64,000 nt of DNA from positions 9,365,501 through 9,429,500 of the forward strand of contig NZ_JANADR010000001.1 of assembly GCF_024199925.1 (NCBI RefSeq), in the 5' to 3' direction. Below the pieces are notes generated by a model. That model was given only the letters and a program-made list of their open reading frames with translations, ran no database searches and was not told the DNA's origin. The translations under genes were made by a program, and so were the position numbers. How positions within the stretch are numbered: the first letter of the stretch is position 1; each line of letters opens with the position of its first letter. Origin of the DNA: Bradyrhizobium sp. CCGUVB1N3. GTDB lineage: Bacteria; Pseudomonadota; Alphaproteobacteria; Rhizobiales; Xanthobacteraceae. This document shows, one piece after another, positions 27,975-35,819 of this stretch.

Positions 27975-28325
27975 ATGTTTGCAAGACATTGTGCCGCACT
28001 CGTGCTTGGCGTGATCATGCTGGCCACATCGGCTTTCGCACGCGACGACGGACGCTACGCCAATTCGCCGCTCAAGCCCTGGTTCGAGAGCCTGCACAGC
28101 CAATACGGGCAATGCTGCTCGGACGCTGATGGTTACGTCATCGCCGACGTCGATTGGGAATCCGACAACGGCCATTATCGCGTGCACATCGACGACGAAT
28201 GGGTCGTGGTGCCTGACGGTGCCGTCATCACCGAGCCGAACAAGATCGGGCGGACCATGGTGTGGAAGCACTATGTCGACGGCCATCCGCGCGTCCGCTG
28301 CTTCATGCCGGGCAGCATGACCTGA
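27975..28325 (+). CDS. Small secreted protein of unknown function
   Basis: This 116-residue protein has a signal peptide of about 23 residues ending SAFA. The mature part is about 93 residues with a Cys-Cys pair (QYGQCCSDADG) and a third Cys near the C terminus (RVRCFMPGS). Aromatic and acidic residues dominate (VDWESDNGHYRVHIDDEW). It looks like a small periplasmic beta-rich domain that may use disulfides. I do not recognise a named family, though similar proteins occur in Bradyrhizobium. ATG 27975 follows a GGAGACGAAGGA purine stretch. It is convergent with the AraC regulator gene. Confidence 0.65.
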   Translation: MFARHCAALVLGVIMLATSAFARDDGRYANSPLKPWFESLHSQYGQCCSDADGYVIADVDWESDNGHYRVHIDDEWVVVPDGAVITEPNKIGRTMVWKHYVDGHPRVRCFMPGSMT

Positions 28326-28359
28326 GGCGCGAGATCGTGAGCGCCACGGCAGATCCCGT

Positions 28360-29343
28360 CTAGCGCTGGCGTAGCGCCGCCGCGTGACGGATGTCCGACG
28401 GCGTCGCGTTGTACGCGCGCCGGAACGTGCGATTGAAATAGGACAGCTCGCTGAAGCCGCATTCGAAGGCGATCGCGCTGATCGTCAGCATCGCGAAACC
28501 CGGATCCCGTAGCATCTGCAAGGCGCGCTCGAGCCGACGGGCGAGGACGAACTCGGAGAAGGTCGTGCCGTCGCGTTCGAAGAGCTTTTGCACGTAGCGC
28601 GGCGTCACGCCGTGCCGCAAGGCAACCGTCGCAGCCGAGAGATCGCCGGTACCGAGACGCTCGCGGATCTCCGCCTTGATCGATTGAAGCCGTGCGGCAG
28701 CAACACCGCGATGCTGCGCCTCATGCGCAGCGTCGGCGCGGGCGCCGATCGCGAGTGCCGCGAGATCCACGATGTGGTTCGCAGCGGCTTTCGCCAGTCC
28801 GGCATCGAGCGGGCCGTTCTCATGCAAGGTCTGCACGTAGCGGATCAGGAGCCGTAGCGCGCCGTTCTCGGCGGGAATCTGTCGGGCATAGGCCGCGCCG
28901 AGATCCGGAACGAGCGCCGAGACCGCTGGGCGGGGCAGCGCGATGCTGACGAACCTGCCGAAGCTGTGCATCGTGTTCACGGACGGATCGGTGCCCGATA
29001 ACACCGAGGCGGTGCCGGGGCGGCAGATGATTTCGCGGCCAAGTTGTCGAGTGGTGGCGGCTCCACTCATCAGCATTGTGAGCCCGAAGATGTCCCCCAC
29101 GCTGGCAAGATATTGCCGCGTGACGCGATAGTGCGCAGGCGATCGCGATCCCGAGACCAGCCCGACACCGGGCAGGCCCTGGAAGGTCACGCTGGCATGA
29201 AATGGATCGTCGCCGATCGTCTCGATGTCGACGTTGACGATGTTGCGCCCGTAGATCTCGCGCCACATCGCGAGGCGCTGCGGGGCCGGAAATGCGTCAG
29301 TCGATATCTGAGCGGGCGAGAAGGACGGAGAAGGCGAGGTCAT
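28360..29343 (-). CDS. AraC family transcriptional regulator
   Basis: This 327-residue regulator has an N-terminal AraC-binding-like sensory domain (about 20-190) and a C-terminal double helix-turn-helix (~225-325). The latter includes LSAATVALRHGVTPRYVQKLFE and the signature ISAIAFECGFSELSYFNRTFRRAYNATPSD. The effector is unknown. It is divergent from a porin-like gene 247 bases away, the most likely target, which is followed by a second outer-membrane protein gene. A partly symmetric pair, TGGCGGCA and TGTCGCCA, in the divergent region may be an operator, but this is weak. Confidence 0.88.
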   Translation of the reverse strand: MTSPSPSFSPAQISTDAFPAPQRLAMWREIYGRNIVNVDIETIGDDPFHASVTFQGLPGVGLVSGSRSPAHYRVTRQYLASVGDIFGLTMLMSGAATTRQLGREIICRPGTASVLSGTDPSVNTMHSFGRFVSIALPRPAVSALVPDLGAAYARQIPAENGALRLLIRYVQTLHENGPLDAGLAKAAANHIVDLAALAIGARADAAHEAQHRGVAAARLQSIKAEIRERLGTGDLSAATVALRHGVTPRYVQKLFERDGTTFSEFVLARRLERALQMLRDPGFAMLTISAIAFECGFSELSYFNRTFRRAYNATPSDIRHAAALRQR

Positions 29344-29589
29344 GCTGCATTGCTATCGTCCATCGCCGGGCAGTTCGATGGCGCCACTTCAATAGCGGAT
29401 TCCGCGGCCATTTCAATCGCGATGGTCCGGTGTGGCGGCAAAACATCATCTGTCGCCAAAGCGTCACGCAAGTTCGCGTCAGTCCCACCCAGTTCTTTCC
29501 AGTCTGAGCGGCCGCGATCCCGCGCGGCTAGGTGTTCGCTCTCGCGTCGACTGTTCGCGCGGCGCGAGAGGATTTCTGGAGGAGTTGGA

Positions 29590-31275
29590 ATGAGATTGGG
29601 GCCCGGGATTCGCAAAGCACTGCTCACGACGACGGCAGTCGCCGCATTAGCGTGTGGCGCAACGTCGGCGATGGCCGGCGATACGGAGGCTCTGCTCTCG
29701 CTGCTCGCCAGCAAGGGCGTCATCTCATCGAGCGAGGCCCGCGCAGTCACTTCCGCGCCGCCAGCCGAGCAGGGTGATCGCCTGGTGGCGATTCTGCGCA
29801 AGAAGGGCGTGCTCGCGGACGGCGACGTACAGGTGCTGAAATCGAAGTCGCGGCAGGTGAGCGTGGCCGCAACGGACGCCCGCCCAGCCCCGGCGTCCGT
29901 CGTGCCGCCGCCGGCCGCGACGCCTGCCGGTCCTGCGCCGATACCGCGCAAGGCTGCGGCGTTCGAAGTCGGCGGCTTCGAGATCGCGCCGGTCGGCTAC
30001 CTCGCGCTGACGGGTGTGAGCCGCAACACCAATACTGGCACTGCGACCACGACCAATTTCGGCGCGATCCCGTTCAGCAACACGGTCCAGGGCAATATGA
30101 CGGAGACGCGGCTCTCCGCGCAGAATTCGGTGCTCGGTCTGCGTGCTCACGGCAACATCAGGGGTGTCGATCTCACCGGCTATTTCGAGGGTGATTTCAA
30201 CGGCAACGACCCGGCGAACACGTTCGTCAATTCGAACAGCCACACCTTTCGGATGCGGCTAGCCTATGCCGACGTGAAGGCCGGCCAGTTCGAGACAAGT
30301 TTTGGCCAGACCTATAGCTGGCTGACGCCGAACCGCTACGGCATGGGTCCAGATCCTTCGGACATTTTCCTCACCAACAACATCGATCAGAGCTTTCAGG
30401 TCGGCCTGCCTTGGGCGCGCCAGGCGGCGGCGCACTTCGCGTGGCACGCGACACCGAACTTCACCATCGGTGCCGGTATCGAAAATCCGCAGCAGTACGT
30501 TGGTAGCAGCGAGGTGGTCTACCCGTACGCGTTCAACGCGCAGCTCGGACCGCAGTTCGACACCGGAGCTATCCCCGGCACGCCGAACCGGATGCCGGAT
30601 GTGGTCGCCAAGGTGGCCTACGACAGCGACGTGTGGTCCGGGACGCGGCTGCATCTCGAGGCGGCCGGCATGTGGCGGCATTTCCGGGACACGACTCTCC
30701 CGACGGTCTACCAAGGGGGCTTCACCTGGCATGATGCGAATGGTTGGGCGACGACGGTTGCGGCGAATCTCGAATTCTTCAGGACCTTCACGCTTGTGGG
30801 CAATGCGTTCTGGAGCGATGGCGGCGGCCGCTATCTCGGTGGGCTCGGTCCAGACGTCGTGCCCATAGTAACGGGCAGTCCGGGTAACCTTGACACCGCG
30901 CTTTCGACGGTTCGCTCGTACGGCTACCTCGCCGGCTTCGAATGGCGCGTTCTCTCGCCGACGATCTTGGCGGCCTATTACGGACAGGCGCACTTCGACA
31001 GTAACTACTTCCTGGACATTTCCAACCCGTCGCCTAACCGGTATGCCGGCTTCGGCTATCCGCAATCGTCGAATGCCGCCAACAAGCAGATCGAACAGTG
31101 GACGCTCGATCTCAAGCACACCTTCTGGGCTGACCCGCAATACGGCGCCATCACAGGGCTCGCGCAATACTCCTATCTGCGGCGTGAGGCCTTCTTCGTA
31201 GCCAACGGCGCGCCGCCTGACGCGCATACGCACCTGTTCTTCACTGAGCTGCGCTACCAGCTTCCCGGCAACTAA
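29590..31275 (+). CDS. Porin-like outer-membrane beta-barrel protein (DcaP-like)
   Basis: This 561-residue protein starts at ATG 29590, behind a strong GGAGGAG site. A signal peptide ends near SAMAG. Residues about 33-90 are helical (LLSLLASKGVISSSEARAV), followed by a Pro/Ala linker (~95-115) and a large beta-barrel beginning at FEVGGFEIAPVGYLALTG. Alternating polar/aromatic strands continue to a C-terminal strand LFFTELRYQLPGN. An N-terminal coiled coil plus barrel resembles DcaP-type trimeric porins for dicarboxylic acids, though I cannot verify the family. It is probably regulated by the divergent AraC gene and co-transcribed with the small barrel gene 23 bases downstream. Confidence 0.75.
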   Translation: MRLGPGIRKALLTTTAVAALACGATSAMAGDTEALLSLLASKGVISSSEARAVTSAPPAEQGDRLVAILRKKGVLADGDVQVLKSKSRQVSVAATDARPAPASVVPPPAATPAGPAPIPRKAAAFEVGGFEIAPVGYLALTGVSRNTNTGTATTTNFGAIPFSNTVQGNMTETRLSAQNSVLGLRAHGNIRGVDLTGYFEGDFNGNDPANTFVNSNSHTFRMRLAYADVKAGQFETSFGQTYSWLTPNRYGMGPDPSDIFLTNNIDQSFQVGLPWARQAAAHFAWHATPNFTIGAGIENPQQYVGSSEVVYPYAFNAQLGPQFDTGAIPGTPNRMPDVVAKVAYDSDVWSGTRLHLEAAGMWRHFRDTTLPTVYQGGFTWHDANGWATTVAANLEFFRTFTLVGNAFWSDGGGRYLGGLGPDVVPIVTGSPGNLDTALSTVRSYGYLAGFEWRVLSPTILAAYYGQAHFDSNYFLDISNPSPNRYAGFGYPQSSNAANKQIEQWTLDLKHTFWADPQYGAITGLAQYSYLRREAFFVANGAPPDAHTHLFFTELRYQLPGN

Positions 31276-31298
31276 GCGAAACGCGAGGATTTAGACCA

Positions 31299-32009
31299 AT
31301 GATCAAGCACGCAATTGCTCTCGCTTCGCTGTTGAGCCTTTTCGCAGGCGACGCCCTGGCGGCTGATCTCGCGGCGGTGCCCTATGCGCAGGTAACAACG
31401 ATCGCCACGCCGTGGACCGGATTCTACGTCGGCGTCGCCGGTGGGTGGGGGCGCGGAACCTCGCGTCAGGACCAGACCGGCGCTGCGTTCGCCGGCGTCG
31501 GTGATTCCGGAGATTTCACCCAGGCTGGATGGATCGCCGGCGGCACGGTCGGCTACGACTGGCAATTCAACATGTTCACGGTTGGAGTCGAGGGTGACAT
31601 CTCGGCGGCCGATATCGACGGTAACACGTCGAATGCCGGCTGCGCCGGCGCAATTCCTTGCCGGACGAAGATCACCTGGCTGCACACCGGCCGCGGCCGC
31701 GTGGGGGTGGCGTTCGGCCAGTTCATGCCCTACATCACCGGCGGCGTCGCTTTCGCCGGGCTCAAGGCCACGAACTTCAACACCGAGAATTCCCAGCCGA
31801 ATGGTATGTGGGGCGGGGTCGTCGGTGGCGGCCTGGAATGGATGTTCCTGCCGAATTGGTCGGCAAAGGCAGAGTATCTCTTCATCCCTTCGTTCGGGAC
31901 GGCGACGCCGAGCGACTTGTCTGGCAAGGTGACCGAGCGCAACGTCAGCCTGGCGCGGTTCGGCGTGAACTACCATTTCGGGGACGCGCCGGTGACGGCT
32001 CGCTACTGA
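31299..32009 (+). CDS. Omp25/RopB-type outer-membrane beta-barrel protein
   Basis: This 236-residue protein has a signal peptide ending ALAAD, then an eight-stranded barrel starting at WTGFYVGVAGGWGRG, with VGYDWQFNMFTVGVEGDIS, GRGRVGVAF and YITGGVAF. The C-terminal strand is ARFGVNYHFGD. This is the Omp25/RopB family abundant in Rhizobiales, whose members stabilise the outer membrane and influence surface properties. It follows the porin gene by 23 bases, probably in the same transcript. A stem-loop terminator lies about 37 bases after the stop. Confidence 0.88.
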   Translation: MIKHAIALASLLSLFAGDALAADLAAVPYAQVTTIATPWTGFYVGVAGGWGRGTSRQDQTGAAFAGVGDSGDFTQAGWIAGGTVGYDWQFNMFTVGVEGDISAADIDGNTSNAGCAGAIPCRTKITWLHTGRGRVGVAFGQFMPYITGGVAFAGLKATNFNTENSQPNGMWGGVVGGGLEWMFLPNWSAKAEYLFIPSFGTATPSDLSGKVTERNVSLARFGVNYHFGDAPVTARY

Positions 32010-32045
32010 TCGCCAAACGCGGACGGGCCTGAGCCGACACAATTG

Positions 32046-32081
32046 AAAATGCCGAAAGCAGCGGCCTGCTTCCGGCATTTT
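32046..32081. terminator. Bidirectional intrinsic terminator
   Basis: A 16-bp stem with one mismatch (32046-32061 with 32066-32081) closes a CGGC loop. It has A-rich and T-rich flanks, ends in TTTT on the plus strand and works likewise on the minus strand. It separates the convergent Omp25-like gene and the small secreted-protein gene. Confidence 0.82.
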
Positions 32082-32121
32082 GCCTTGAATGAGCAATCGC
32101 GCCTTTGGCGCGCGAGTCCGA

Positions 32122-32391
32122 TCAGCGGGATCGGCTGTCTGAATTCGCGCTCGCGACCACCTTGACGTGCGGCGACAGGACCGCGATCTGCGCAGGCGAG
32201 GCGGGCATTCCTTCGGCGGTCAGCGTCGGCGCGGCCGCCTGCTCCTGAACGTCGGCGGCGCCAAGCAATTGGACTTGCGTCGCCGAAATCGGAAATGATT
32301 TCACTTCGTAAGAGGGAAGCTCGCCGGCAAATGCGCTGACGGTGCTCGCAATCATCGTGCCGGCAACGGCAATCATCGAAAGAATCCGCAT
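32122..32391 (-). CDS. Small secreted hypothetical protein
   Basis: This 89-residue protein has a clear signal peptide (MRILSMIAVAGTMIASTVSAFAG) and a mature part of about 66 residues. It holds ELPSYEVKSFPISATQVQLLG and a second, similar phrase GMPASPAQIAVLSPHV. There are no Cys and no known motif. An AGGAG site sits seven bases before the ATG. I do not recognise its family; it is likely periplasmic. It is transcribed toward the shared terminator at 32046. Confidence 0.6.
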   Translation of the reverse strand: MRILSMIAVAGTMIASTVSAFAGELPSYEVKSFPISATQVQLLGAADVQEQAAAPTLTAEGMPASPAQIAVLSPHVKVVASANSDSRSR

Positions 32392-32574
32392 TTCAATTCT
32401 CCTTGAAAGACAACAATCGGAGGGTTAGTCGCGATGGCTGCGGGAGAGGTTCGCGGTTCTGCGAATGGCCTGCGGACAAATTTGGTTGCGATCTGCGCGT
32501 GCGACGAAGCGATCCGGAAACGCTTCGCTCCCGTGTTTCAGGACTGTTTCGCGCGATGACGAATCGTCCGCGCC

Positions 32575-32690
32575 TCACGCGCCAGATCTGGATTCTCGCA
32601 CCGTCGCATCAGCGCGGTGGCGCAAGTCCGGCTTGAGCCCAAGGCCGAGGCCGGGCGCGCGGCGCGATACCATGCCGTTGTTGATTGCGA
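32575..32690 (-). pseudogene. Remnant: 3' tail of a mandelate racemase/MLE family gene
   Basis: Reading the minus strand, this stretch ends in NNGMVSRRAPGLGLGLKP, then ATVRESRSGA and a stop. The intact enzyme at 34578-35783 ends in NNGMVSAPRAPGLGLALNP, then ATVRESKLGA. The DNA of the two stretches (32575-32690 and 34578-34693) is similar throughout, including the stop codon, and lies in the same orientation about 2 kb apart. Similarity stops abruptly at about 32690. Nothing of the catalytic barrel remains. Confidence 0.72.
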
Positions 32691-32692
32691 CA

Positions 32693-32896
32693 GAAGATGC
32701 CAAGTCGCCGCTCTGCAAGTTTGCCAGCAGGCTGCTGCATCGCCACATCAAGAAGATGCGCAGGCAGGGACGGCATCTCGACGAGATGTCTGCCCGGGAA
32801 CGGCGCAAGCTGCGCATCAGGGCCAAGAAGATCAGATATGCGCTCGAGTTCTTTGAAAGTCTTTTTCGGTCCCGGCGCGAACGGAAGCAGATGGCA
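32693..32896 (+). pseudogene. CHAD domain fragment (truncated)
   Basis: The plus-strand frame encodes PLCKFASRLLHRHIKKMRRQ, then a short linker and ARERRKLRIRAKKIRYALEF with FESLF. This is the characteristic helix pair of the C-terminal half of a CHAD (conserved histidine alpha-helical, polyphosphate-associated) domain. The N-terminal half is missing, replaced by the enolase-tail remnant, and similarity is lost after about 32896. It is most likely a decayed gene piece rather than a working short protein. Confidence 0.6.
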
Positions 32897-33081
32897 GGGT
32901 TATCGTTTCCTGGTGCAGATCGGGCATTCGTTGCCGCGGATGTTGTGACCGAAATGCATCGCCTTGCGGCAAAGCGCTTTCGATTTCGCCGCAATCGCAT
33001 CGAACGTCGCGCCAGTCCGAGTACCGAGCGGCCGTGATCAGCTAGATTCCTTCACCTGCGTCGGAAATGAAGGGATCGTCC

Positions 33082-34521
33082 GTGAAGAGAATGCTGTCCG
33101 TCGTCGTCGCGATGGTTACCGGTGGAGCGGCGACCGCCGACGCGGCCGATCTTTCGCGGCCGACCTACGTCAAGGCGCCCCGGCTCGAGAGCACGCTCTA
33201 CGACTGGACCGGGTTCTATCTCGGCGTGAATGCCGGCTATGGTGTCGGCCGCAATCTCACGAGTGTCGGTTTTCCCGGCACGATCTTCAACGAGACGAAT
33301 CGGCTGGCGCCGTTGGGTGCGGTCGGGGGCGGGCAGGCGGGCTACAACTGGCAGACCGGCAATTTCGGACTCGGCAACCTCGTTCTCGGCGTCGAGACCG
33401 ACATCCAGGCGGCGGACCTGACGGATGATCGCGGCTGCGGCATCTTCTCGCTCACGGCGTGCAGCACGGACGGCCTGAATTATACGCAGCGGATCGGCTG
33501 GTTCGGCACGGTGCGCGGCCGTATCGGTCTCGCCAACGGACCGGTTCTGAGCTATGTGACCGGCGGCTTTGCCTATGGCGGCGTGCGGACCAGCATCACC
33601 GAAATCCCCGACAGCTTCGCGACCAGTGAGGTGCGCACCGGCTGGACGATCGGCAGCGGCGTTGAGGCCGCGCTCGCCGGCAACTGGACCGGCAAGATCG
33701 AATATCTCTATCTGAACCTCGGCACCCAGACGGGCGTCGGCAGCCTGCTCGCGACGCCCGCCAGCTTCTCATCCGATCTGCACGAGCACATTTTCCGGGT
33801 CGGCCTGAACTATCGGGTCGGCGGCACGCCTTATCGCGATCAGCCGGTGGCGAACTGGGCCGGGCTCTATCTTGGCGGCAATGCGGGTTCGGCGATTGCG
33901 CGCAATGCCAGCACCTATGGCGTCGCCGGCACGGCCGATCCCGGACGTCACGATCTGAGCCCGAAAGGCTTCATCGGTGGCGGACAGATCGGCTACAACT
34001 GGCAGGCCGCAAATTGGGTGTTCGGCCTCGAGGCCGACATCCAGGGCTCGAGCCAGCGCGACAACGAGGTGTGCCTGTTGTGGTGCGGCCCGCCGGTCGG
34101 CTTCGATCTCACCATCGATCAGCGGATGAGCTGGTTCGGCACTGCGCGGGCGCGCGTCGGCTATTCGGTCGGCTCCTCGCTGTTCTACCTGACCGGCGGC
34201 GCCGCCTACGGCAACGTCAGGACGACCCTGGTCGACACCAACAATTTCGGCCTGTTCGTCGCCCAGCAAGTCTCGGCCACGCACACCAAAAGCGGCTACG
34301 CCGTCGGCGCCGGCCTGGAATCGCCCGTCAATTTGTTCGGGCTGTTCGGGCCGAACTGGACCGCGAAGACGGAATACCTGTTCGTGGATCTCGGCAGCGT
34401 GACCGATCTGCACACCACTCTCTTCGGAGCGACGTTTGCCCACACCAGCCAGCTCCAGGAGCACATCTTCCGCTCCGGGCTGAACTATCACTTCAACACG
34501 CCGGTGGTTGCGAAATACTGA
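33082..34521 (+). CDS. Outer-membrane protein with two tandem Omp25-like beta-barrels
   Basis: This protein of about 479 residues has a signal peptide ending near ADAAD and then two copies of an eight-stranded Omp25/RopB-type barrel in one chain. Barrel 1 runs from WTGFYLGVNAGYG to FRVGLNYRVGG. Barrel 2 runs from WAGLYLGGNAGSA to FRSGLNYHFN. Each copy carries the landmarks GQ(A/I)GYNWQ, G(V/L)E(T/A)DIQ, WFGT(V/A)R(G/A)R(I/V)G, Y(V/L)TGG and a TxKxEYLxxxLG strand. Start GTG 33082 has an AAGGGA site six bases upstream; an in-frame ATG at 33067 lacks one. The gene stands alone after the remnant region and is convergent with the hexarate cluster. Confidence 0.85.
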   Translation: MKRMLSVVVAMVTGGAATADAADLSRPTYVKAPRLESTLYDWTGFYLGVNAGYGVGRNLTSVGFPGTIFNETNRLAPLGAVGGGQAGYNWQTGNFGLGNLVLGVETDIQAADLTDDRGCGIFSLTACSTDGLNYTQRIGWFGTVRGRIGLANGPVLSYVTGGFAYGGVRTSITEIPDSFATSEVRTGWTIGSGVEAALAGNWTGKIEYLYLNLGTQTGVGSLLATPASFSSDLHEHIFRVGLNYRVGGTPYRDQPVANWAGLYLGGNAGSAIARNASTYGVAGTADPGRHDLSPKGFIGGGQIGYNWQAANWVFGLEADIQGSSQRDNEVCLLWCGPPVGFDLTIDQRMSWFGTARARVGYSVGSSLFYLTGGAAYGNVRTTLVDTNNFGLFVAQQVSATHTKSGYAVGAGLESPVNLFGLFGPNWTAKTEYLFVDLGSVTDLHTTLFGATFAHTSQLQEHIFRSGLNYHFNTPVVAKY

Positions 34522-34577
34522 GACGACGCCATCGCGCATCCGCGACGTGCCCCGGACAGGGGGCAGTCGCGAGCCGA

Positions 34578-35783
34578 TCACGCGCCGAGTTTGGACTCGC
34601 GTACCGTCGCGTCCGGCCTCCCGCGCAAGTCCGGGTTGAGCGCAAGGCCGAGGCCGGGCGCGCGCGGCGCCGATACCATGCCATTGTTGACGACGGGAAG
34701 CTCCGTCACGAGGTCGCGATACCAGGTCGACAGTGTCGCGCGCACGACCTCCTGGAAGATCGCGGTCGGCGCATGCAGCGCGAGATGAAGGCCCGCCATC
34801 AGCGCCACCGGACCGGTGCAATCATGCGGCGCGACCGGCTTGTTGTAGGCTTCCGCGAGCGCGGCGATCTTGCGCGCTTCGCTGAGGCCGCCGCACCAGG
34901 CGATGTCGAGCATGACGACGTCGAGCGCGTCCGCGGCGAGCAGGTTGCGGAAGCTCGCTGCGCCCGCGAGCGTCTCGCTGCCGCAGATCGGCGTCTTCAC
35001 CCGGCGGCGCAGATCGGCTAGCGCCTGTGCATCGTCCATCTTGTTGAGGGGATCCTCAACCCAGAATACGCCAACATCTTCGAGCGCGCGGCAGATGCGT
35101 TCGGCGGCGTGCATCCCCCACAGGCTGTGCAGCTCGCACATGATGTCGATGCGGTCGCCGACGGCAGCGCGGATCTTGCGGAACGGCTCGAGGCCGCTCT
35201 TGAGATCGGTCAGCGTGATCGAGTGGCCGCCATTGGCGGCGAAGGGATCGAACGGCCAGATCTTCATCGCGCCGTAGCCTTCGCTCACCAGGCTTTCGGC
35301 GAGCGCGCCGGCGTCGCGCATGAAGGCGATCTGGTCGTCATAGGGGCCGAGCGCTGTGTCTTCAGTGCCGATCTCGCGGCGCTTGGCGCTCTTCGTGTTG
35401 TAGGCATAACCTGCGCAGGTGTTGTAGGCGCGGATCTCGGTGCGGCTCGCACCACCGAGCGCCTCGTGTACGGGAATGCCGTGGCGCTGGCCCTTGATGT
35501 CCCACAATGCGATGTCGATCGCGCTTGCCGCGCGCACCTCGGCACTGACGCTGTGGAAGCCGAGATAGGGCGTCAGCAACTGGCGCGAGATGGCCTCGAT
35601 GCGGCGGGCGTCCTGGCCGAGCACGAGAGGCGCCGCAAGCTCATGTACCGCGGCCTCGACGGCCTGCGCGCCGCGAAAGCTCTCGCCGAGACCTGTGAAC
35701 CCTTCGTCGGTCTCGACCTCGACCCAGATCAGATTCGGCCGCTCGTCAATGCGAATGGTTCGGAGGTTGGTGATGCGGGACAT
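34578..35783 (-). CDS. Mandelate racemase/muconate lactonizing enzyme family protein (sugar-acid dehydratase)
   Basis: This 401-residue enolase-superfamily enzyme has a capping domain (about 1-125) and a barrel. Metal and catalytic segments visible are YGAMKIWPFDPFA (catalytic Lys region), DIMCELHSLW, FWVEDPL, GSETLAG and PHDCTGPVAL. The FDPF motif is shared with acid-sugar dehydratases such as galactonate or galactarate dehydratases. Position at the end of a hexarate cluster, 36 bases after garD, supports dehydration of a hexarate or related aldonate. The exact substrate is uncertain. A degraded copy of its 3' end lies at 32575. It is the most downstream gene of the operon. Confidence 0.82.
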   Translation of the reverse strand: MSRITNLRTIRIDERPNLIWVEVETDEGFTGLGESFRGAQAVEAAVHELAAPLVLGQDARRIEAISRQLLTPYLGFHSVSAEVRAASAIDIALWDIKGQRHGIPVHEALGGASRTEIRAYNTCAGYAYNTKSAKRREIGTEDTALGPYDDQIAFMRDAGALAESLVSEGYGAMKIWPFDPFAANGGHSITLTDLKSGLEPFRKIRAAVGDRIDIMCELHSLWGMHAAERICRALEDVGVFWVEDPLNKMDDAQALADLRRRVKTPICGSETLAGAASFRNLLAADALDVVMLDIAWCGGLSEARKIAALAEAYNKPVAPHDCTGPVALMAGLHLALHAPTAIFQEVVRATLSTWYRDLVTELPVVNNGMVSAPRAPGLGLALNPDLRGRPDATVRESKLGA

Positions 35784-35819
35784 TCAAAGGTCCTCTTGTT
35801 TTTTCAGGCGTCGGTAGCG

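Larger units (their letters stand above)
32392..33081. other. Gene-poor scar region carrying two gene remnants
   Basis: About 690 bases without an intact gene. The stretch 32392-32570 shows nothing recognisable. The stretch 32575-32690 is a degraded copy of the 3' end of the enolase-superfamily gene at 34578, and 32693-32896 carries a CHAD-domain fragment; both are listed separately. The last ~180 bases contain no motif beyond the ribosome-binding site of the next gene. Confidence 0.65.

Noticed and set aside
29399..29460. TGGCGGCA and TGTCGCCA pair as an AraC operator between 28360 and 29590
   Set aside because: The dyad has a mismatch and no second copy, so chance cannot be excluded; mentioned only as weak in the regulator entry.
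32465..33037. A 190-codon plus-strand frame read as an intact gene
   Set aside because: Its first third is antisense to a degraded enzyme tail and only a central segment matches half of a CHAD domain, so it is better explained as a remnant.
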